Source: Clostridium ljungdahlii (GTDB lineage Bacteria > Bacillota > Clostridia > Clostridiales > Clostridiaceae). From it: a stretch of DNA of 64,000 nucleotides. Under the pieces are notes generated by a model that worked only from the letters and a program-made list of their open reading frames with translations, was not told where the DNA came from and did no database searches. The stretch is from NCBI RefSeq assembly GCF_001636845.1, contig NZ_LITT01000046.1, forward strand, positions 62,001 through 126,000, given 5' to 3'. Position numbers and translations under genes: made by a program. Below, piece after piece: positions 1-9,789 of the stretch; within the stretch, counting starts at the first letter, position 1; each line of letters opens with the position of its first letter.

Positions 1-1168
1 TAACTTTATCATTTGAAAGTCCTGTAGTTACAGCTATTTTCTTTACTTTATTGCTTCTTACTGCAAACAAATATGAAACTCCATTTTCAACTTTTATAGT
101 TTCATTAGGTACCGTCATCACATTATTTTTAACCTGGTCAGGAAAGGACACTTTTGAATACATTCCTGATGTTAAGCTTGCATCTGAATTAGGTATTTTT
201 ACTTTAATCAGATATTCTTGAGTTTTGCTGTCTGCATTAGGTGTTATAGTATCTATAGTTCCTGTCAATTTTTTATCTGAAAGAGAAGGAATTGTTACAG
301 GTATAGATTGTCCAACTTTAATTTTTGAAAGCATAGTATCTGGCACATTTACTTCAGCCATAATTGAACTTGAATCTACTATATTTACAGATGCCTGAGA
401 ACCTGAAGTAATTTCTCCTTGGTGTATATTTACAGCAGATACAACACCAGAAATAGGTGATTTAATTACAGTATCATCAATTTGACTTTGAATTGATTTT
501 AGTCCAGCTTGTGCCTGATTCACCTGAGCTTGAGCTACTTCCACCGATTCAGGACCAACTTTTTGCCTGGTCAAATCTAAGTTTTGTTGTGCTGCAGAAA
601 GCGAAGCTTCTGCATTTTCTAATTTTGTAGTAGCATTATCTAAATCCTGTTTTGGTGCAGCCCCCGCAGAATATAAGCTTTGTTCCCTATCATAGCTATT
701 TTTAGCATCATCATAATTTATCTGTGCTGTACTTAATGCCTGCTGCTGCTGTACAATCTGCTGTTCAACTCCAGAGCTTTTGGTTTTATCCAAATTCGCT
801 ACTGCAGATTGTATACTTGCCTGCTGCTGCTGAAGCTGTGCCTGCAGCGAAGTTGAATCAAGAGTAAAAAGTATATCTCCAGCTTTTACCGTACTACCTA
901 CTTTTACGTTTAAAGCTTGAACTTTGCCTGGTGCTTTAGGAGATATGGACACATCTTTATCTGAATTTAACTTTCCCGAATAATCTACAGTTGTTGTTAA
1001 AGAATCTAGTTCTGCTTCAGCAACATTTACATTTTGGATTTTGTTTTGTGACTCTACTTTTTTATTTTTAATTACGTTATGAGCTATAGCAGCTACCATT
1101 AAAACTACTAACAAAACAACTACTATTTTCATAATATTTTTTTTGGATTTTAAAATGTTAAATTTCAT
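1..1168 (-). CDS. RND efflux periplasmic adaptor (HlyD/AcrA family), C-terminus cut by window edge
   Basis: The reading frame runs from an ATG at 1168 leftwards off the window. The start follows a good AGGAGGTG site that overlaps the end of the upstream permease gene, so the two are coupled. One N-terminal membrane anchor (about residues 10-33) is followed by a barrel-sandwich half, a Gln/Ala-rich coiled-coil hairpin, the second lipoyl half (VIKSPISGVVSAVN) and a beta-barrel region. This is the membrane-fusion order of HlyD/AcrA/MacA adaptors. In Gram-positive bacteria it probably links the RND permease to the outer face of the membrane. The substrate cannot be told from the sequence. Confidence 0.9.
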   Translation of the reverse strand, partial: MKFNILKSKKNIMKIVVVLLVVLMVAAIAHNVIKNKKVESQNKIQNVNVAEAELDSLTTTVDYSGKLNSDKDVSISPKAPGKVQALNVKVGSTVKAGDILFTLDSTSLQAQLQQQQASIQSAVANLDKTKSSGVEQQIVQQQQALSTAQINYDDAKNSYDREQSLYSAGAAPKQDLDNATTKLENAEASLSAAQQNLDLTRQKVGPESVEVAQAQVNQAQAGLKSIQSQIDDTVIKSPISGVVSAVNIHQGEITSGSQASVNIVDSSSIMAEVNVPDTMLSKIKVGQSIPVTIPSLSDKKLTGTIDTITPNADSKTQEYLIKVKIPNSDASLTSGMYSKVSFPDQVKNNVMTVPNETIKVENGVSYLFAVRSNKVKKIAVTTGLSNDKV

Positions 1169-1171
1169 AAA

Positions 1172-4100
1172 TTACACCTCCTGCATTTCTGGCTGTTTTT
1201 TTCTTTTTTTAAAAATACGATTTTTCAAATTGTCCATCATCAAGTAAATTATAGGCAGTATTATAGGAGTAAAAATAGTTGACGCGACCATTCCTCCAAT
1301 AACTAAAACAGCCATGCTTGACTTCAACTCACTGCCTTCACCTATAGATAACGCCGATGGCAGCATACCAACAATCATAGTTAAAGAAGTCATAATTATA
1401 GGTCTTAATCTTCTTTCACCAGACTCAATTAATGCCTCCCTTAAACTCTTTCCTCGCTTTATAAGAGTATTGGTATAATCTATCAATAAAGTACCATTTT
1501 TAGAAGCCAAACCATCAAGCATAATAAGTCCTATTAACGACATCATATTTAAAGTTTTACCAGTAATGGCAAGTATCCCAAGAGCTCCAACGAGTGCACA
1601 AGGTAGTGATATCATTCTAATAAATGGTGTTAAGAAGGATTCATAAAGTACAACAAGTATCATATAAATAAGTATTAATGATACTCCCAGTGCTTCTCCA
1701 AGAGAAGTAAAGCTATCTCCCATACTCTTCTGATCGCCGCCAAATTGAATTTTATAGCCTTCTGGTACAGATAGTGAATTTAGCTTTTTACCTATTTCCT
1801 GGCTTATAGCTCCAAGGGATCTTCCTTGAATATTTGCAGAAATTGTAGCTACATCCTGTTTATCCTTTCTTGATATAGATTGTGGACTATCAGTTTTTAC
1901 TATAGATGCAACTTCACTTATTGGTATAGATTGTCCAGATTGACTTAACACTTTTATTCCACCTATATCCGAAGGAGTCTTTATATCCCCATCATGAAAC
2001 TTCACTGTTACATCATAATCATCATCACTAGTACTATATGTACCAGCAGAAGAACCTTGAATTGCTGTTCTAAGTGTAGAAGCTATATCTGATATAGATA
2101 CGCCATACTGTACTGCAGCAAGCTTGTCTACTTTAACTCTAAGTTCACTTTGACTTACCTTTGTAGAGTTATCCACATCTGCAATTCCCGGTATACCTTT
2201 TACTATTTCCTCTACCTTATTTGATATTTCACTTACAGTATCAGTATTATCACCTAATATTTCAATTGATATAGGTTTACTTGAACCTGATCCTCCAGCT
2301 TCAGATTCACTCACAGAAAAATCTGTTCCAGCTAGATATGCATTTCCCCATTTTCTAACTTGTTTCGCCACTTCAGTTTGAGATCTTTTTCTATCATTTT
2401 TAGGATAAAGAGTTACATACATAGTTGCAGAATTTGAAGAACTACCCATCATTACGCTGCCACTGCTAGACCCTACCATGGAATAATATGTACTAACTTC
2501 AGGTACACTATGTAAATAGTTTTCTACTTGTTTAACTTTCTTATCCATTTCATTTAAACTGGTTCCAGAATCAAAAGCCATATTTATACTAAAATTACTC
2601 TCATCTGTAGTTGGCATAAGTTCCGTACCTATGGCACCTATAGGTATCAAAGCAATAGTTCCTACTAATACAACTGCACTTATAGCAAGTACTCTTTTCC
2701 TATGATCCAGACACCATATAAGAAATCCTTTATAAACAGCTGTCAATCTGTCTATAGATCCTGAAATTCCATCAATCATCCTATAAAATATGCTTTGCTT
2801 AAATTTGCTTTTTAATTTTCCTGATTCTGCCTGTCTATTTCCTTCTGGTTTAAGAAGTCTTGATGACAGCATAGGTGTTATAGTAAATGCTACAAATAGG
2901 GAAAATAATGAGGCACAAACTATAGTAAGTCCGAACTCCCTAAAGTAACTCCCTACCATACCAGTCATAAAAGAAACAGGAAGATATACAACTACATCAC
3001 AAAGAGTTATAGCAATAGATGCAAGTCCTATTTCTTTTCGTCCATCTATAGCTGCAGATTGTGGATCTTTTTTCATAGCCAGATGCCGCTGTATGTTATC
3101 CAGTACAACAATTGAGTCATCTACAAGAGTACCTACACAAAGAGATAATCCCATAAGAGACATTATATTCATAGTAAATTTCAAAACATACATCATAAAG
3201 AAAGTTGCAATAAGAGATGTTGGTATAGCTACAAGTATTACAAGTGAAGATCTCCAACTCTTTAAAAATATTAGTAAAACTAAAGCAGTTGTTATTACAC
3301 CCTCTATTAAAGTATGCTTTATTTGAGAGATAGAAGAATTTATAAATGTAGTACTATCATATGCTGTATCCAATCTAATATTAGATGGCATACCTTTTTT
3401 CAGCTGAGTAATTTCCTTTTTAATGTTATTTACAACTTCAACTACATTTGCATCACTTTGCTTTTGAATACTTATTCCTATAGTATTTTTTCCATTCATT
3501 CTTGTATGTTGATCCTCTTCAGGATATTCCAAATTTACATCTGCTATATCCCCTAGACGGACAGTACCGTTTCCTGAAGTAGGTATAAGCAAATTTTTCA
3601 CTTCATCTATGCTTTCAAATTTACTTATAACTCTTACAGACTGATTCAATTTGTCCTGCTTTATCTGCCCTGCAGGCATATTTATATTATCTGACTGCAG
3701 CTTAGAAGTTAAAGTATTTAAATTTATTCCATAAAATTCTATAGCAGATTTATTTAATTTTATTATCAACTGCTTTTTTTGTATTCCTTCAAGAGATACA
3801 TTTCCTACACCTTGAACTTTTTTTAGAGCCTCAGTTATATTATTTGCCTCATTGTAAAGTTCATCATAAGACAGATTTCCAGATACGGATAACATTAAAG
3901 CAGACATAGCACCTGTATCTAACTTGAACAAAACGGGCTTATCCGCATTTTTAGGAAGTTTACCTTGTACATTATCTACAGCTTTTTGTACATCCAGAAA
4001 GGCTGTATTCATATTTGCGCTGGATTTGAATATTATAGTAGTTTGTCCCATTCCTTCTCTAGCTGTAGAATTAATTCTATCGATGCCACTTATACCTGCA

Positions 4101-4312
4101 ACCGCATCCTCCATAGGTTTTACAACATCCTTTCTTATGTCTTCGGAACTAGCACCAGAATATGTAGTTGATATAGTAATTACTGGTATGTCCATGGAAG
4201 GCATAAGGTCTGCGCCAAGATGTGTGTATCCAAATATACCAAGCCCCAGCAAAAATAATATAACCATTGTTATTGCTGCCGGCTTTTTTACAGATAGTTC
4301 AGTTAAATTCAT
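1172..4312 (-). CDS. RND (HAE1-type) efflux permease
   Basis: This 1046-residue protein is the inner-membrane proton-driven pump of an RND system, related to AcrB and B. subtilis SwrC/YerP. Visible features are the N-terminal helix followed by the GADLMPSMDIP loop, two large extracytoplasmic porter regions (about 40-330 and 560-860) and two six-helix bundles. The TM4 motif GTLVDDSIVVLDNI carries the paired acidic residues of the proton relay. It is the first structural gene after the marR-type gene at 4346-4804 and ends 3 bp before the adaptor start. Exported substrate unknown; drugs, bile-like surfactants or lipopeptides are typical for the family. Confidence 0.95.
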   Translation of the reverse strand: MNLTELSVKKPAAITMVILFLLGLGIFGYTHLGADLMPSMDIPVITISTTYSGASSEDIRKDVVKPMEDAVAGISGIDRINSTAREGMGQTTIIFKSSANMNTAFLDVQKAVDNVQGKLPKNADKPVLFKLDTGAMSALMLSVSGNLSYDELYNEANNITEALKKVQGVGNVSLEGIQKKQLIIKLNKSAIEFYGINLNTLTSKLQSDNINMPAGQIKQDKLNQSVRVISKFESIDEVKNLLIPTSGNGTVRLGDIADVNLEYPEEDQHTRMNGKNTIGISIQKQSDANVVEVVNNIKKEITQLKKGMPSNIRLDTAYDSTTFINSSISQIKHTLIEGVITTALVLLIFLKSWRSSLVILVAIPTSLIATFFMMYVLKFTMNIMSLMGLSLCVGTLVDDSIVVLDNIQRHLAMKKDPQSAAIDGRKEIGLASIAITLCDVVVYLPVSFMTGMVGSYFREFGLTIVCASLFSLFVAFTITPMLSSRLLKPEGNRQAESGKLKSKFKQSIFYRMIDGISGSIDRLTAVYKGFLIWCLDHRKRVLAISAVVLVGTIALIPIGAIGTELMPTTDESNFSINMAFDSGTSLNEMDKKVKQVENYLHSVPEVSTYYSMVGSSSGSVMMGSSSNSATMYVTLYPKNDRKRSQTEVAKQVRKWGNAYLAGTDFSVSESEAGGSGSSKPISIEILGDNTDTVSEISNKVEEIVKGIPGIADVDNSTKVSQSELRVKVDKLAAVQYGVSISDIASTLRTAIQGSSAGTYSTSDDDYDVTVKFHDGDIKTPSDIGGIKVLSQSGQSIPISEVASIVKTDSPQSISRKDKQDVATISANIQGRSLGAISQEIGKKLNSLSVPEGYKIQFGGDQKSMGDSFTSLGEALGVSLILIYMILVVLYESFLTPFIRMISLPCALVGALGILAITGKTLNMMSLIGLIMLDGLASKNGTLLIDYTNTLIKRGKSLREALIESGERRLRPIIMTSLTMIVGMLPSALSIGEGSELKSSMAVLVIGGMVASTIFTPIILPIIYLMMDNLKNRIFKKRKKQPEMQEV

Positions 4313-4345
4313 CTTTTTCCTCCTTTATAACAATATAGCAATCTG

Positions 4346-4804
4346 TTATTTTCTATTTTTATACTTTTGGAGAGCATAATTCAATTTTAAAAAGCTTAAA
4401 CTCATATTTTTTAAATCATCATTATTCAACTCCGAAAGTGCTTCTTCCCAAAATCTATATTTTACTTCACTCATTTTTTTTAGAAATTGTTTTCCTTTAT
4501 CTGTCAAAGATATCATAACTACCCGCCTGTTGTCTTCTGGTCTAAACCTATTTATAAATTGGCTTTCAACTAATTTATTGCTTAAATTTGTAACAGCTGA
4601 AGGAGTTATTCCAAGTTTTTCAGCAAGTTCACTAACTTTGTAGGATTCACTTTCTTCAAGTAAATATAAAAGAAGCAACTGCGAAATAGAAAGTTTTTCT
4701 TCATAATTTATCTCATTGATCATAGATCTGCTTATGATAACAAAATCATATAAGCTTTTTTTTACATCTTCTATAAGTGATAATTTATCTTTTGCACAGT
4801 TCAT
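4346..4804 (-). CDS. MarR family transcriptional regulator
   Basis: A 152-residue MarR winged-helix protein. The recognition region KVSELAEKLGITPSAVTNLSNKLVESQFINRFRPEDNRRVVMISLT is the classic helix-turn-helix plus wing (DxRxx). It lies 33 bp upstream of the RND permease on the same strand, so it most likely represses the efflux operon and itself, releasing on binding a pump substrate. A near-palindrome at 4842-4856 just upstream of its start is a plausible operator. Family assignment is secure; the ligand is unknown. Confidence 0.93.
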   Translation of the reverse strand: MNCAKDKLSLIEDVKKSLYDFVIISRSMINEINYEEKLSISQLLLLYLLEESESYKVSELAEKLGITPSAVTNLSNKLVESQFINRFRPEDNRRVVMISLTDKGKQFLKKMSEVKYRFWEEALSELNNDDLKNMSLSFLKLNYALQKYKNRK

Positions 4805-4841
4805 TAAAATTCTCCTTTACTACCCTACATAATATAGAAAA

Positions 4842-4856
4842 GTTTAAAATTTAAAC
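4842..4856. promoter_or_regulatory. Possible MarR operator
   Basis: GTTTAAAATTTAAAC is a 15-bp inverted repeat (7-bp arms around one base) located 38-52 bp upstream of the marR-type start. Position and symmetry suit MarR autoregulation, but the surrounding DNA is very AT-rich, so chance symmetry is possible. Confidence 0.35.
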
Positions 4857-4963
4857 ATTTTAAGCTTTAAATATTTCATAGATATATGAATACATAATGT
4901 AAATTATATATTTATATTTTATAAATATCAATAATTTATAAACAAATTTAATATAATATTAAG

Positions 4964-4999
4964 AAAAATACTCCAGATATATTTTCTGAAGTATTTTTT
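4964..4999 (-). terminator. Hairpin terminator after the broken LuxR-type gene
   Basis: AAAAATACT and AGTATTTTT arms flank a partly paired centre. On the minus strand the hairpin ends in a T-rich run, directly downstream of the decayed gene at 5013-5526. Confidence 0.6.
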
Positions 5000-5012
5000 C
5001 TAGTATTACTGT

Positions 5013-5526
5013 TTATGTAAGTTTTACCTTTTCTGTAAGTTCATTACGAACATTATGAGGATTGTTAAAATCTGAAAGAATCTTTTCTACATCTCCTGCA
5101 CGATTTAAATAACCATAACCAATTATAAAATCTTTTTTACTTAAATACCAATGACCAAGACGCCTGTACAGTTCTTTAATATGTGCTGGTTTAAAATGTT
5201 GTTTTATTCTTAAGAAATCCAGAAGAACATTGTGAATTTTATAGGTTTTATTTACTTCATCATAAAAAACAAAGGCATTTTCCTGGCGAAGTTTTTTTAG
5301 TATCTTATCTGTTCTTTCCTCATGAGTAACAAAAAAGCTTGCTTTGCTGTAAAACTATCCATTATGGAAAGTTCAAGTAAAAAATTCTGAATGTAACCAT
5401 CATAGGTGTCAAATAATGTATTTTCAACTAAATCTTCGATAGTATTATTCATACCTACAGGAATGCCCTTTTCTAGTCCTAAGATAACCCTATATGTGAG
5501 TGATATCCATCTATCTCCTACAACTT
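5013..5526 (-). pseudogene. Remnant of a LuxR/MalT-like ATP-dependent regulator
   Basis: Translation of the minus strand gives a fragment like the segment after the STAND ATPase of clostridial MalT-type regulators: WISLTYRVILGLEKGIPVGM... then LLELSIMDSFTAKQA. A frameshift near 5335 (homopolymer region) moves the match to another frame, which continues ENAFVFYDEVNKTYKIHNVLLDFL to a stop at 5013. The N-terminal ATPase and the C-terminal HTH are both absent. It is a degraded relic with no likely function. Confidence 0.7.
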
Positions 5527-5583
5527 AAGTTTAAATGTATGAAAAATATATTTTATCAATATGATACCACCTAATAATTCTTT

Positions 5584-8001
5584 TTAATTCTTTAGTGCCT
5601 TAAGTACTGCCAGTTTTGCCATATTAAATATGGAATTTCTCTCCTCAACTATAGTTATTTCTTCTTCTATATATTTTCCACCTTCGCTTGATTTAAAAAG
5701 AGATGCTACATTTCTTTTAAAGGAATTATCCATTAAATTCTTTAATATATGCTTTGTATCTTCTTTAGGGTATAAACTTTCACATAATTTCTCTATTATA
5801 TGATCAACTTTTAAAACATATTTGTCCTTTATTATTTTCTTCTTCTTTATATTATTCAGTGCCAGAATAGACATTTCTAAAATATCATCTCTCACATTAA
5901 AATCAACCTGATCATAACTGTCACATATGAAAGCTACAGCTTTATTTAATTGATTTGTATATATGTCTATATTTTCCCTTCCAATTATAAACGCCAGCAT
6001 TACCATGGAAGTGGTTTCTATTTTATCCTCTAGATTGCTATCTTCATAATCTACAAAAGCTCCATCTGCAAATTGATTTTTAGCTATTATTCGTATAAGC
6101 TTTTCTCTAGTATACTTTTTATCCAAATATAAATTGTCACTGTCATATTCCTTCTCTTCTTTATCACCGGTAAAACTTCTATACAAGAACCCACTTTCTA
6201 AGTTTTCATCTATTTTTTCACCTAAAGTGCTTTCACTTACTTTTATTGGAATTATATTTTTAAGCTGAATGCCAAGTACTGGTTCTTCTCTTAATTCCAT
6301 CAATATAAAAGTAGTTTCAGGACTTATGAAGCCACTTTTTTTAGAAAGTTCTATTAACTTTCTTTTCATTTCTTCTTTCTCTTGTCCCCTCTGTGCTTTC
6401 ATATTCATTTCTAAAGATTTCATTTTTTTTCTAGCCCAAACCTTTCTAAGTAAGCTGGCATTTTCCTCTGTGCTAAAATTGTCAATATCTATCCTTCTCA
6501 AATATTCTTTTCCATCCACATACCCTTTTAAAGTTATTCGTCCCTCTACTTCTCCAGTAACACTTGCAAATATAGAAAAAGGTTCCCTATCATACATATA
6601 TTCAATAGTCCTTGGATAAGTAGAGTTAACTTGTAACCTTCCCCAATCTATATCTATACCATCTACCTGAGGACTTTGTATTCTATTAAACTGCCTTAAG
6701 ATCACATCTTCAATTCTTTGACCTATATCTATAAACTCTGCTTTTCCATAACTTTCATGGGCTAACTTATTCAAAAAATAATTATTTGCACAAGAATCTA
6801 TTCCAAAAGTAAATATTCTATTATCCCCAATACTTTCATTCACATAGGAAAGTATTTTTTCCTCATCATCTACCGAATCATCTGTAAAAAGAAGTATAGT
6901 ATTTTCAGATCCTTCATTTTCAAGGCTGTATTTTATCCCTCCAAATATATCCGCATCTTTTTCCGTTTTTAAACTATCTATCCACTTAGATGCTTCTCTT
7001 AGTGAATCTGCATTAAACTCTATCAGTCCATTTTGAGAAAAGCTAATTAGTTTATTCCCCAGGGCTATTATGTCAAAGGTATCTCCTTTTGATAGATTTC
7101 TTATACAAAGTTGAAGTGCATTTTTAGCTTGTTCTAACTTTTCACCTTTCATTGTATCTGAAATTTCAATTAAAAATACATAATGTTCTGTAATATCTTC
7201 TTCATAGGGGTCAAGTTTAGGAATCATTCTCATATAAACTATCCCTTTTTCCTCATCATTTTCCTTATACTCATATATCATTCCATCTGCTTCTAAGGTT
7301 TCTCTTTCTCTCATAAACAATATAAAATCCTTATCTGTTAAATAGTAGTTTTCTTCTAAGCTTATTTTAGCTACTGTATCACCTTCCCTCTCCACCTTTA
7401 TATTATGGTAGGGACACCTAAAATCGACTTTACTCAAGGATTCCACTATTATGTTTACCTTAAATTCAAAGTTCTCTTCCTTAGTTTTTCTTATACCTAA
7501 TTTATTTACTAGGTTATCCTTTAGTTCTTCGATTTTAGATCTGTTTCTTATTATCTTAGGTTGTGAAATTGCAGGTATTGTAAGTTTAAATGTACTATCT
7601 TTATAATCTAGTTCCTCTATGTAGGAAAGTTTTATTTTAACAGTTTCTCCGGAAATTATTTTTCCTATGCTTATCTTAAATAAGTGGGGACTGAATTCTT
7701 CTAGTGAAAAAGTGCTGTCTCCTCTAAGCTTTGCATTTTCATAAATTTGAAGTGCCTTATCTTTTTCTTCAACTACTGCCTTTAAAGTTCTTCCACCTAT
7801 TTCTGCTTCAAAACCAGATATTATAGCTGCAGCTGGAAGCGGGAAAATGTAAACTCCTTCTATATTTTCATTACTGCAATTTTGATAAATCTGATTTATA
7901 AATATCTCACCATACCCTGCACATAAATTTCCATTAATATTAACTTTTTTTAATAAAATTCCCTCATCAATTTTAGTATCTCTATTAGCATAAGATAACA
8001 T
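5584..8001 (-). CDS. VIT and VWA domain-containing protein
   Basis: The ATG at 8001 is preferred because a GGAGG site precedes it; a GTG nine codons upstream lies before that site. An N-terminal VIT domain (about residues 1-125, with the GVYIFPLPAAAIISGFEAEIGGR pattern) is followed by a beta-rich linker and a von Willebrand A domain at about 265-440. The C-terminal half has helical, unassigned segments. The MIDAS-like segment reads LIEISDTMKG, with Glu where DxSxS proteins have the first Asp. No signal peptide is visible, so a cytoplasmic adhesion- or chaperone-like role is likely. Specific function unknown. Confidence 0.85.
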   Translation of the reverse strand: MLSYANRDTKIDEGILLKKVNINGNLCAGYGEIFINQIYQNCSNENIEGVYIFPLPAAAIISGFEAEIGGRTLKAVVEEKDKALQIYENAKLRGDSTFSLEEFSPHLFKISIGKIISGETVKIKLSYIEELDYKDSTFKLTIPAISQPKIIRNRSKIEELKDNLVNKLGIRKTKEENFEFKVNIIVESLSKVDFRCPYHNIKVEREGDTVAKISLEENYYLTDKDFILFMRERETLEADGMIYEYKENDEEKGIVYMRMIPKLDPYEEDITEHYVFLIEISDTMKGEKLEQAKNALQLCIRNLSKGDTFDIIALGNKLISFSQNGLIEFNADSLREASKWIDSLKTEKDADIFGGIKYSLENEGSENTILLFTDDSVDDEEKILSYVNESIGDNRIFTFGIDSCANNYFLNKLAHESYGKAEFIDIGQRIEDVILRQFNRIQSPQVDGIDIDWGRLQVNSTYPRTIEYMYDREPFSIFASVTGEVEGRITLKGYVDGKEYLRRIDIDNFSTEENASLLRKVWARKKMKSLEMNMKAQRGQEKEEMKRKLIELSKKSGFISPETTFILMELREEPVLGIQLKNIIPIKVSESTLGEKIDENLESGFLYRSFTGDKEEKEYDSDNLYLDKKYTREKLIRIIAKNQFADGAFVDYEDSNLEDKIETTSMVMLAFIIGRENIDIYTNQLNKAVAFICDSYDQVDFNVRDDILEMSILALNNIKKKKIIKDKYVLKVDHIIEKLCESLYPKEDTKHILKNLMDNSFKRNVASLFKSSEGGKYIEEEITIVEERNSIFNMAKLAVLKALKN

Positions 8002-8172
8002 ATATCCTGACCTCCTTTTCAATTTCACTTTATCTACAAAAATACATATTAAATATTATTTTCCATTAAAAATAATTACTAACTATATATTTACCACATC
8101 TTAATAATATATTCATACTAAAAATATCTATTTTGTATTATTATATCATATATATGGTAAATTATTTTAAAT

Positions 8173-8220
8173 AAAATTACCTCTGATCTTAGTTTTAATT
8201 CTAAAATCAGAGGTAATTTT
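8173..8220 (-). terminator. Terminator of the DUF166-like gene
   Basis: Long stem with ATTACCTCTGAT and ATCAGAGGTAAT arms followed by T residues on the minus strand, immediately after the stop at 8221. It works on either strand by symmetry. Confidence 0.8.
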
Positions 8221-9036
8221 TCAAACCTTATGGTTTCTAATTATTTGTGCATTTTCAAGAGCTGCATAGTGGGTATATCCACTTATATGAAGAGGAGTAT
8301 CACCAAGTTCTGGATCTATATGCATATCTCCAAGGCATGGATAACTGTGCCAAAATTTAGCCACAGATTTCTTTGCTTCCTCTCCTAACTTTTTTCCTAA
8401 AAGATGTCTTGCAATATTGTACCCATTTCCACAAGGTGCAGATATTATAACTTCTGCTTTTTCTATCACATCTTCATCATTTACATAGAGTCTAAATTTG
8501 GGCTTTCCTATTTTAAATAAATCAATAAATTCATTTATGAGAGGAAATTTCCCATATTTCAATGTGCAAAAAGGTTTAGGAAAAGCATACTGTAGATTAT
8601 ATTTTTCACATTCCTCAATAAGTTTTTCCCTGGTCCATTTTGATACCCAGCTTCCACTTTCACAGGGAACTATCATAGCTTTTCCACCACTTTCGGCTAT
8701 TAGCTTTGGCAATTCAATTATTATATCTTCATGTACTCCTATAATTACAGCTGTATCATGTTTCTTAAATTTTTGTGGCAAATACTTTAATGGATTGTCT
8801 TCAAATAATTCATATATATCTGGAAGTTCAATCACTTCACTTACACTTTCTTTAAAATTCAACTCATATTTTCCCCTACACCAAACGCATTTCTTACCGC
8901 ATACAGTACAAGCCTCCTTAAAATTTTGTATATGTGGTATAAATTTTGTACCTGCAAATCTACTGTCAGTTTTTGTGTAAAATTCATTTTGAGGCAACTT
9001 TCCGCTCTTTTTTGAACAAACTATAAGTATTTTCAA
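8221..9036 (-). CDS. DUF166-like protein
   Basis: A 271-residue soluble protein starting at TTG (9036) behind a GGGGG site. It has a Cys-rich segment CTVCGKKCVWC at about residues 43-53 and a second conserved Cys region with APCGNGYNIARHLLG. The C-terminal stretch PCLGDMHIDPELGDTPLHISGYTHY resembles the DUF166 family of clostridia and methanogens, sometimes loosely annotated as thymidylate synthase. The clustered cysteines suggest metal or Fe-S binding. I assign the family by recall; function is unknown. It is a single-gene unit. Confidence 0.6.
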   Translation of the reverse strand: MKILIVCSKKSGKLPQNEFYTKTDSRFAGTKFIPHIQNFKEACTVCGKKCVWCRGKYELNFKESVSEVIELPDIYELFEDNPLKYLPQKFKKHDTAVIIGVHEDIIIELPKLIAESGGKAMIVPCESGSWVSKWTREKLIEECEKYNLQYAFPKPFCTLKYGKFPLINEFIDLFKIGKPKFRLYVNDEDVIEKAEVIISAPCGNGYNIARHLLGKKLGEEAKKSVAKFWHSYPCLGDMHIDPELGDTPLHISGYTHYAALENAQIIRNHKV

Positions 9037-9146
9037 TCTTTTTTCCCCCTATATAAAAAATACAAATATAACTTACCCAATTAATATGATACATTATTCT
9101 ATATAAATTATCTGTAACCGTTGTTACGATTTTATATATTTTTTAT

Positions 9147-9176
9147 TTGCAAAAAATATAATGTAGGTAGTATAAT
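9147..9176 (+). promoter_or_regulatory. Promoter of the fluoride-exporter operon
   Basis: TTGCAA (9147-9152) and TATAAT (9171-9176) are separated by 18 bp, about 30 bp upstream of the fluoride aptamer. Confidence 0.65.
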
Positions 9177-9204
9177 GAAAATATATATTGTAGAAATCTA
9201 TTTT

Positions 9205-9280
9205 ATAGGTGATGGAGCTCACCTTTAATTGCCTATGGCTGATAGCCCCTACTTTAATCAAAAAGTAGGAGCATTTTTTG
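9205..9280 (+). promoter_or_regulatory. Fluoride riboswitch (crcB motif)
   Basis: The segment GGTGATGGAGCTCACC followed by GGCTGATAGCCCCTAC matches the conserved core of the fluoride aptamer. A CCTACTTT...AAAGTAGG hairpin with a T-run follows (about 9247-9280) and is the expected intrinsic terminator. It precedes two crcB/fluC genes, the classic target. Fluoride binding should prevent termination and switch on export. Confidence 0.93.
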
Positions 9281-9306
9281 TAGTCAAATTCACAGGGGGT
9301 ATTAAA

Positions 9307-9762
9307 TTGAAAAAATATATTTACATAGGAATAGGTGGTTTTTTAGGTGCCATTTTAAGATTCACCTTGGAAAATATAAAAGTAAGTACCTATTTAACCC
9401 TAATTCCTATAAATACTTTATTTATAAATATAACAGGAGCCTTTATCCTAGCCTCCGTAACCACCGCTGCTGTTTATACTTCAGTTGTATCTTCAAATAT
9501 AAAGCTCGCAATATGTACGGGATTTGCAGGGGCTTATACTACCTTTTCTACTTTATGCAAAGAAACTGTATCACTTATAAATTCAAACCACCTTATTTTA
9601 GCTATATGCTATATTTGTATTTCTTTAATTTTGGGACTTGCCTTTGCTTATCTTGGAGAATTTACTTCTATAAAATTAGTTTCAAAATTAAATCTCAACT
9701 ACTCTGTTGATTTAAATGAATTAAAGAATACTGATTATAAAAATAAAGATGATTCCATTTGA
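9307..9762 (+). CDS. crcB: Fluoride channel subunit CrcB/FluC (first of pair)
   Basis: This is a small four-helix membrane protein of the FluC family, the fluoride-specific channel that lowers cytoplasmic fluoride. The TTG at 9307 after AGGGGG is chosen; an in-frame upstream ATG at 9229 lies inside the riboswitch and would add a non-homologous leader. Diagnostic motifs are GGFLGAILRF, the polar NTLFINITGAF helix and GFAGAYTTFSTLCKE. A charged tail follows the fourth helix. The second subunit starts 27 bp downstream. Split crcB pairs in Firmicutes probably assemble as heterodimers. Confidence 0.95.
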   Translation: MKKYIYIGIGGFLGAILRFTLENIKVSTYLTLIPINTLFINITGAFILASVTTAAVYTSVVSSNIKLAICTGFAGAYTTFSTLCKETVSLINSNHLILAICYICISLILGLAFAYLGEFTSIKLVSKLNLNYSVDLNELKNTDYKNKDDSI

Positions 9763-9789
9763 AATATAATATAACAGGAGGACGTAAAA

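Noticed and set aside
8173-8220. CRISPR or other array-like repeats, here and elsewhere in the window
   Set aside because: The palindromes found are terminators or dispersed hairpins; no regularly spaced direct repeats were seen.
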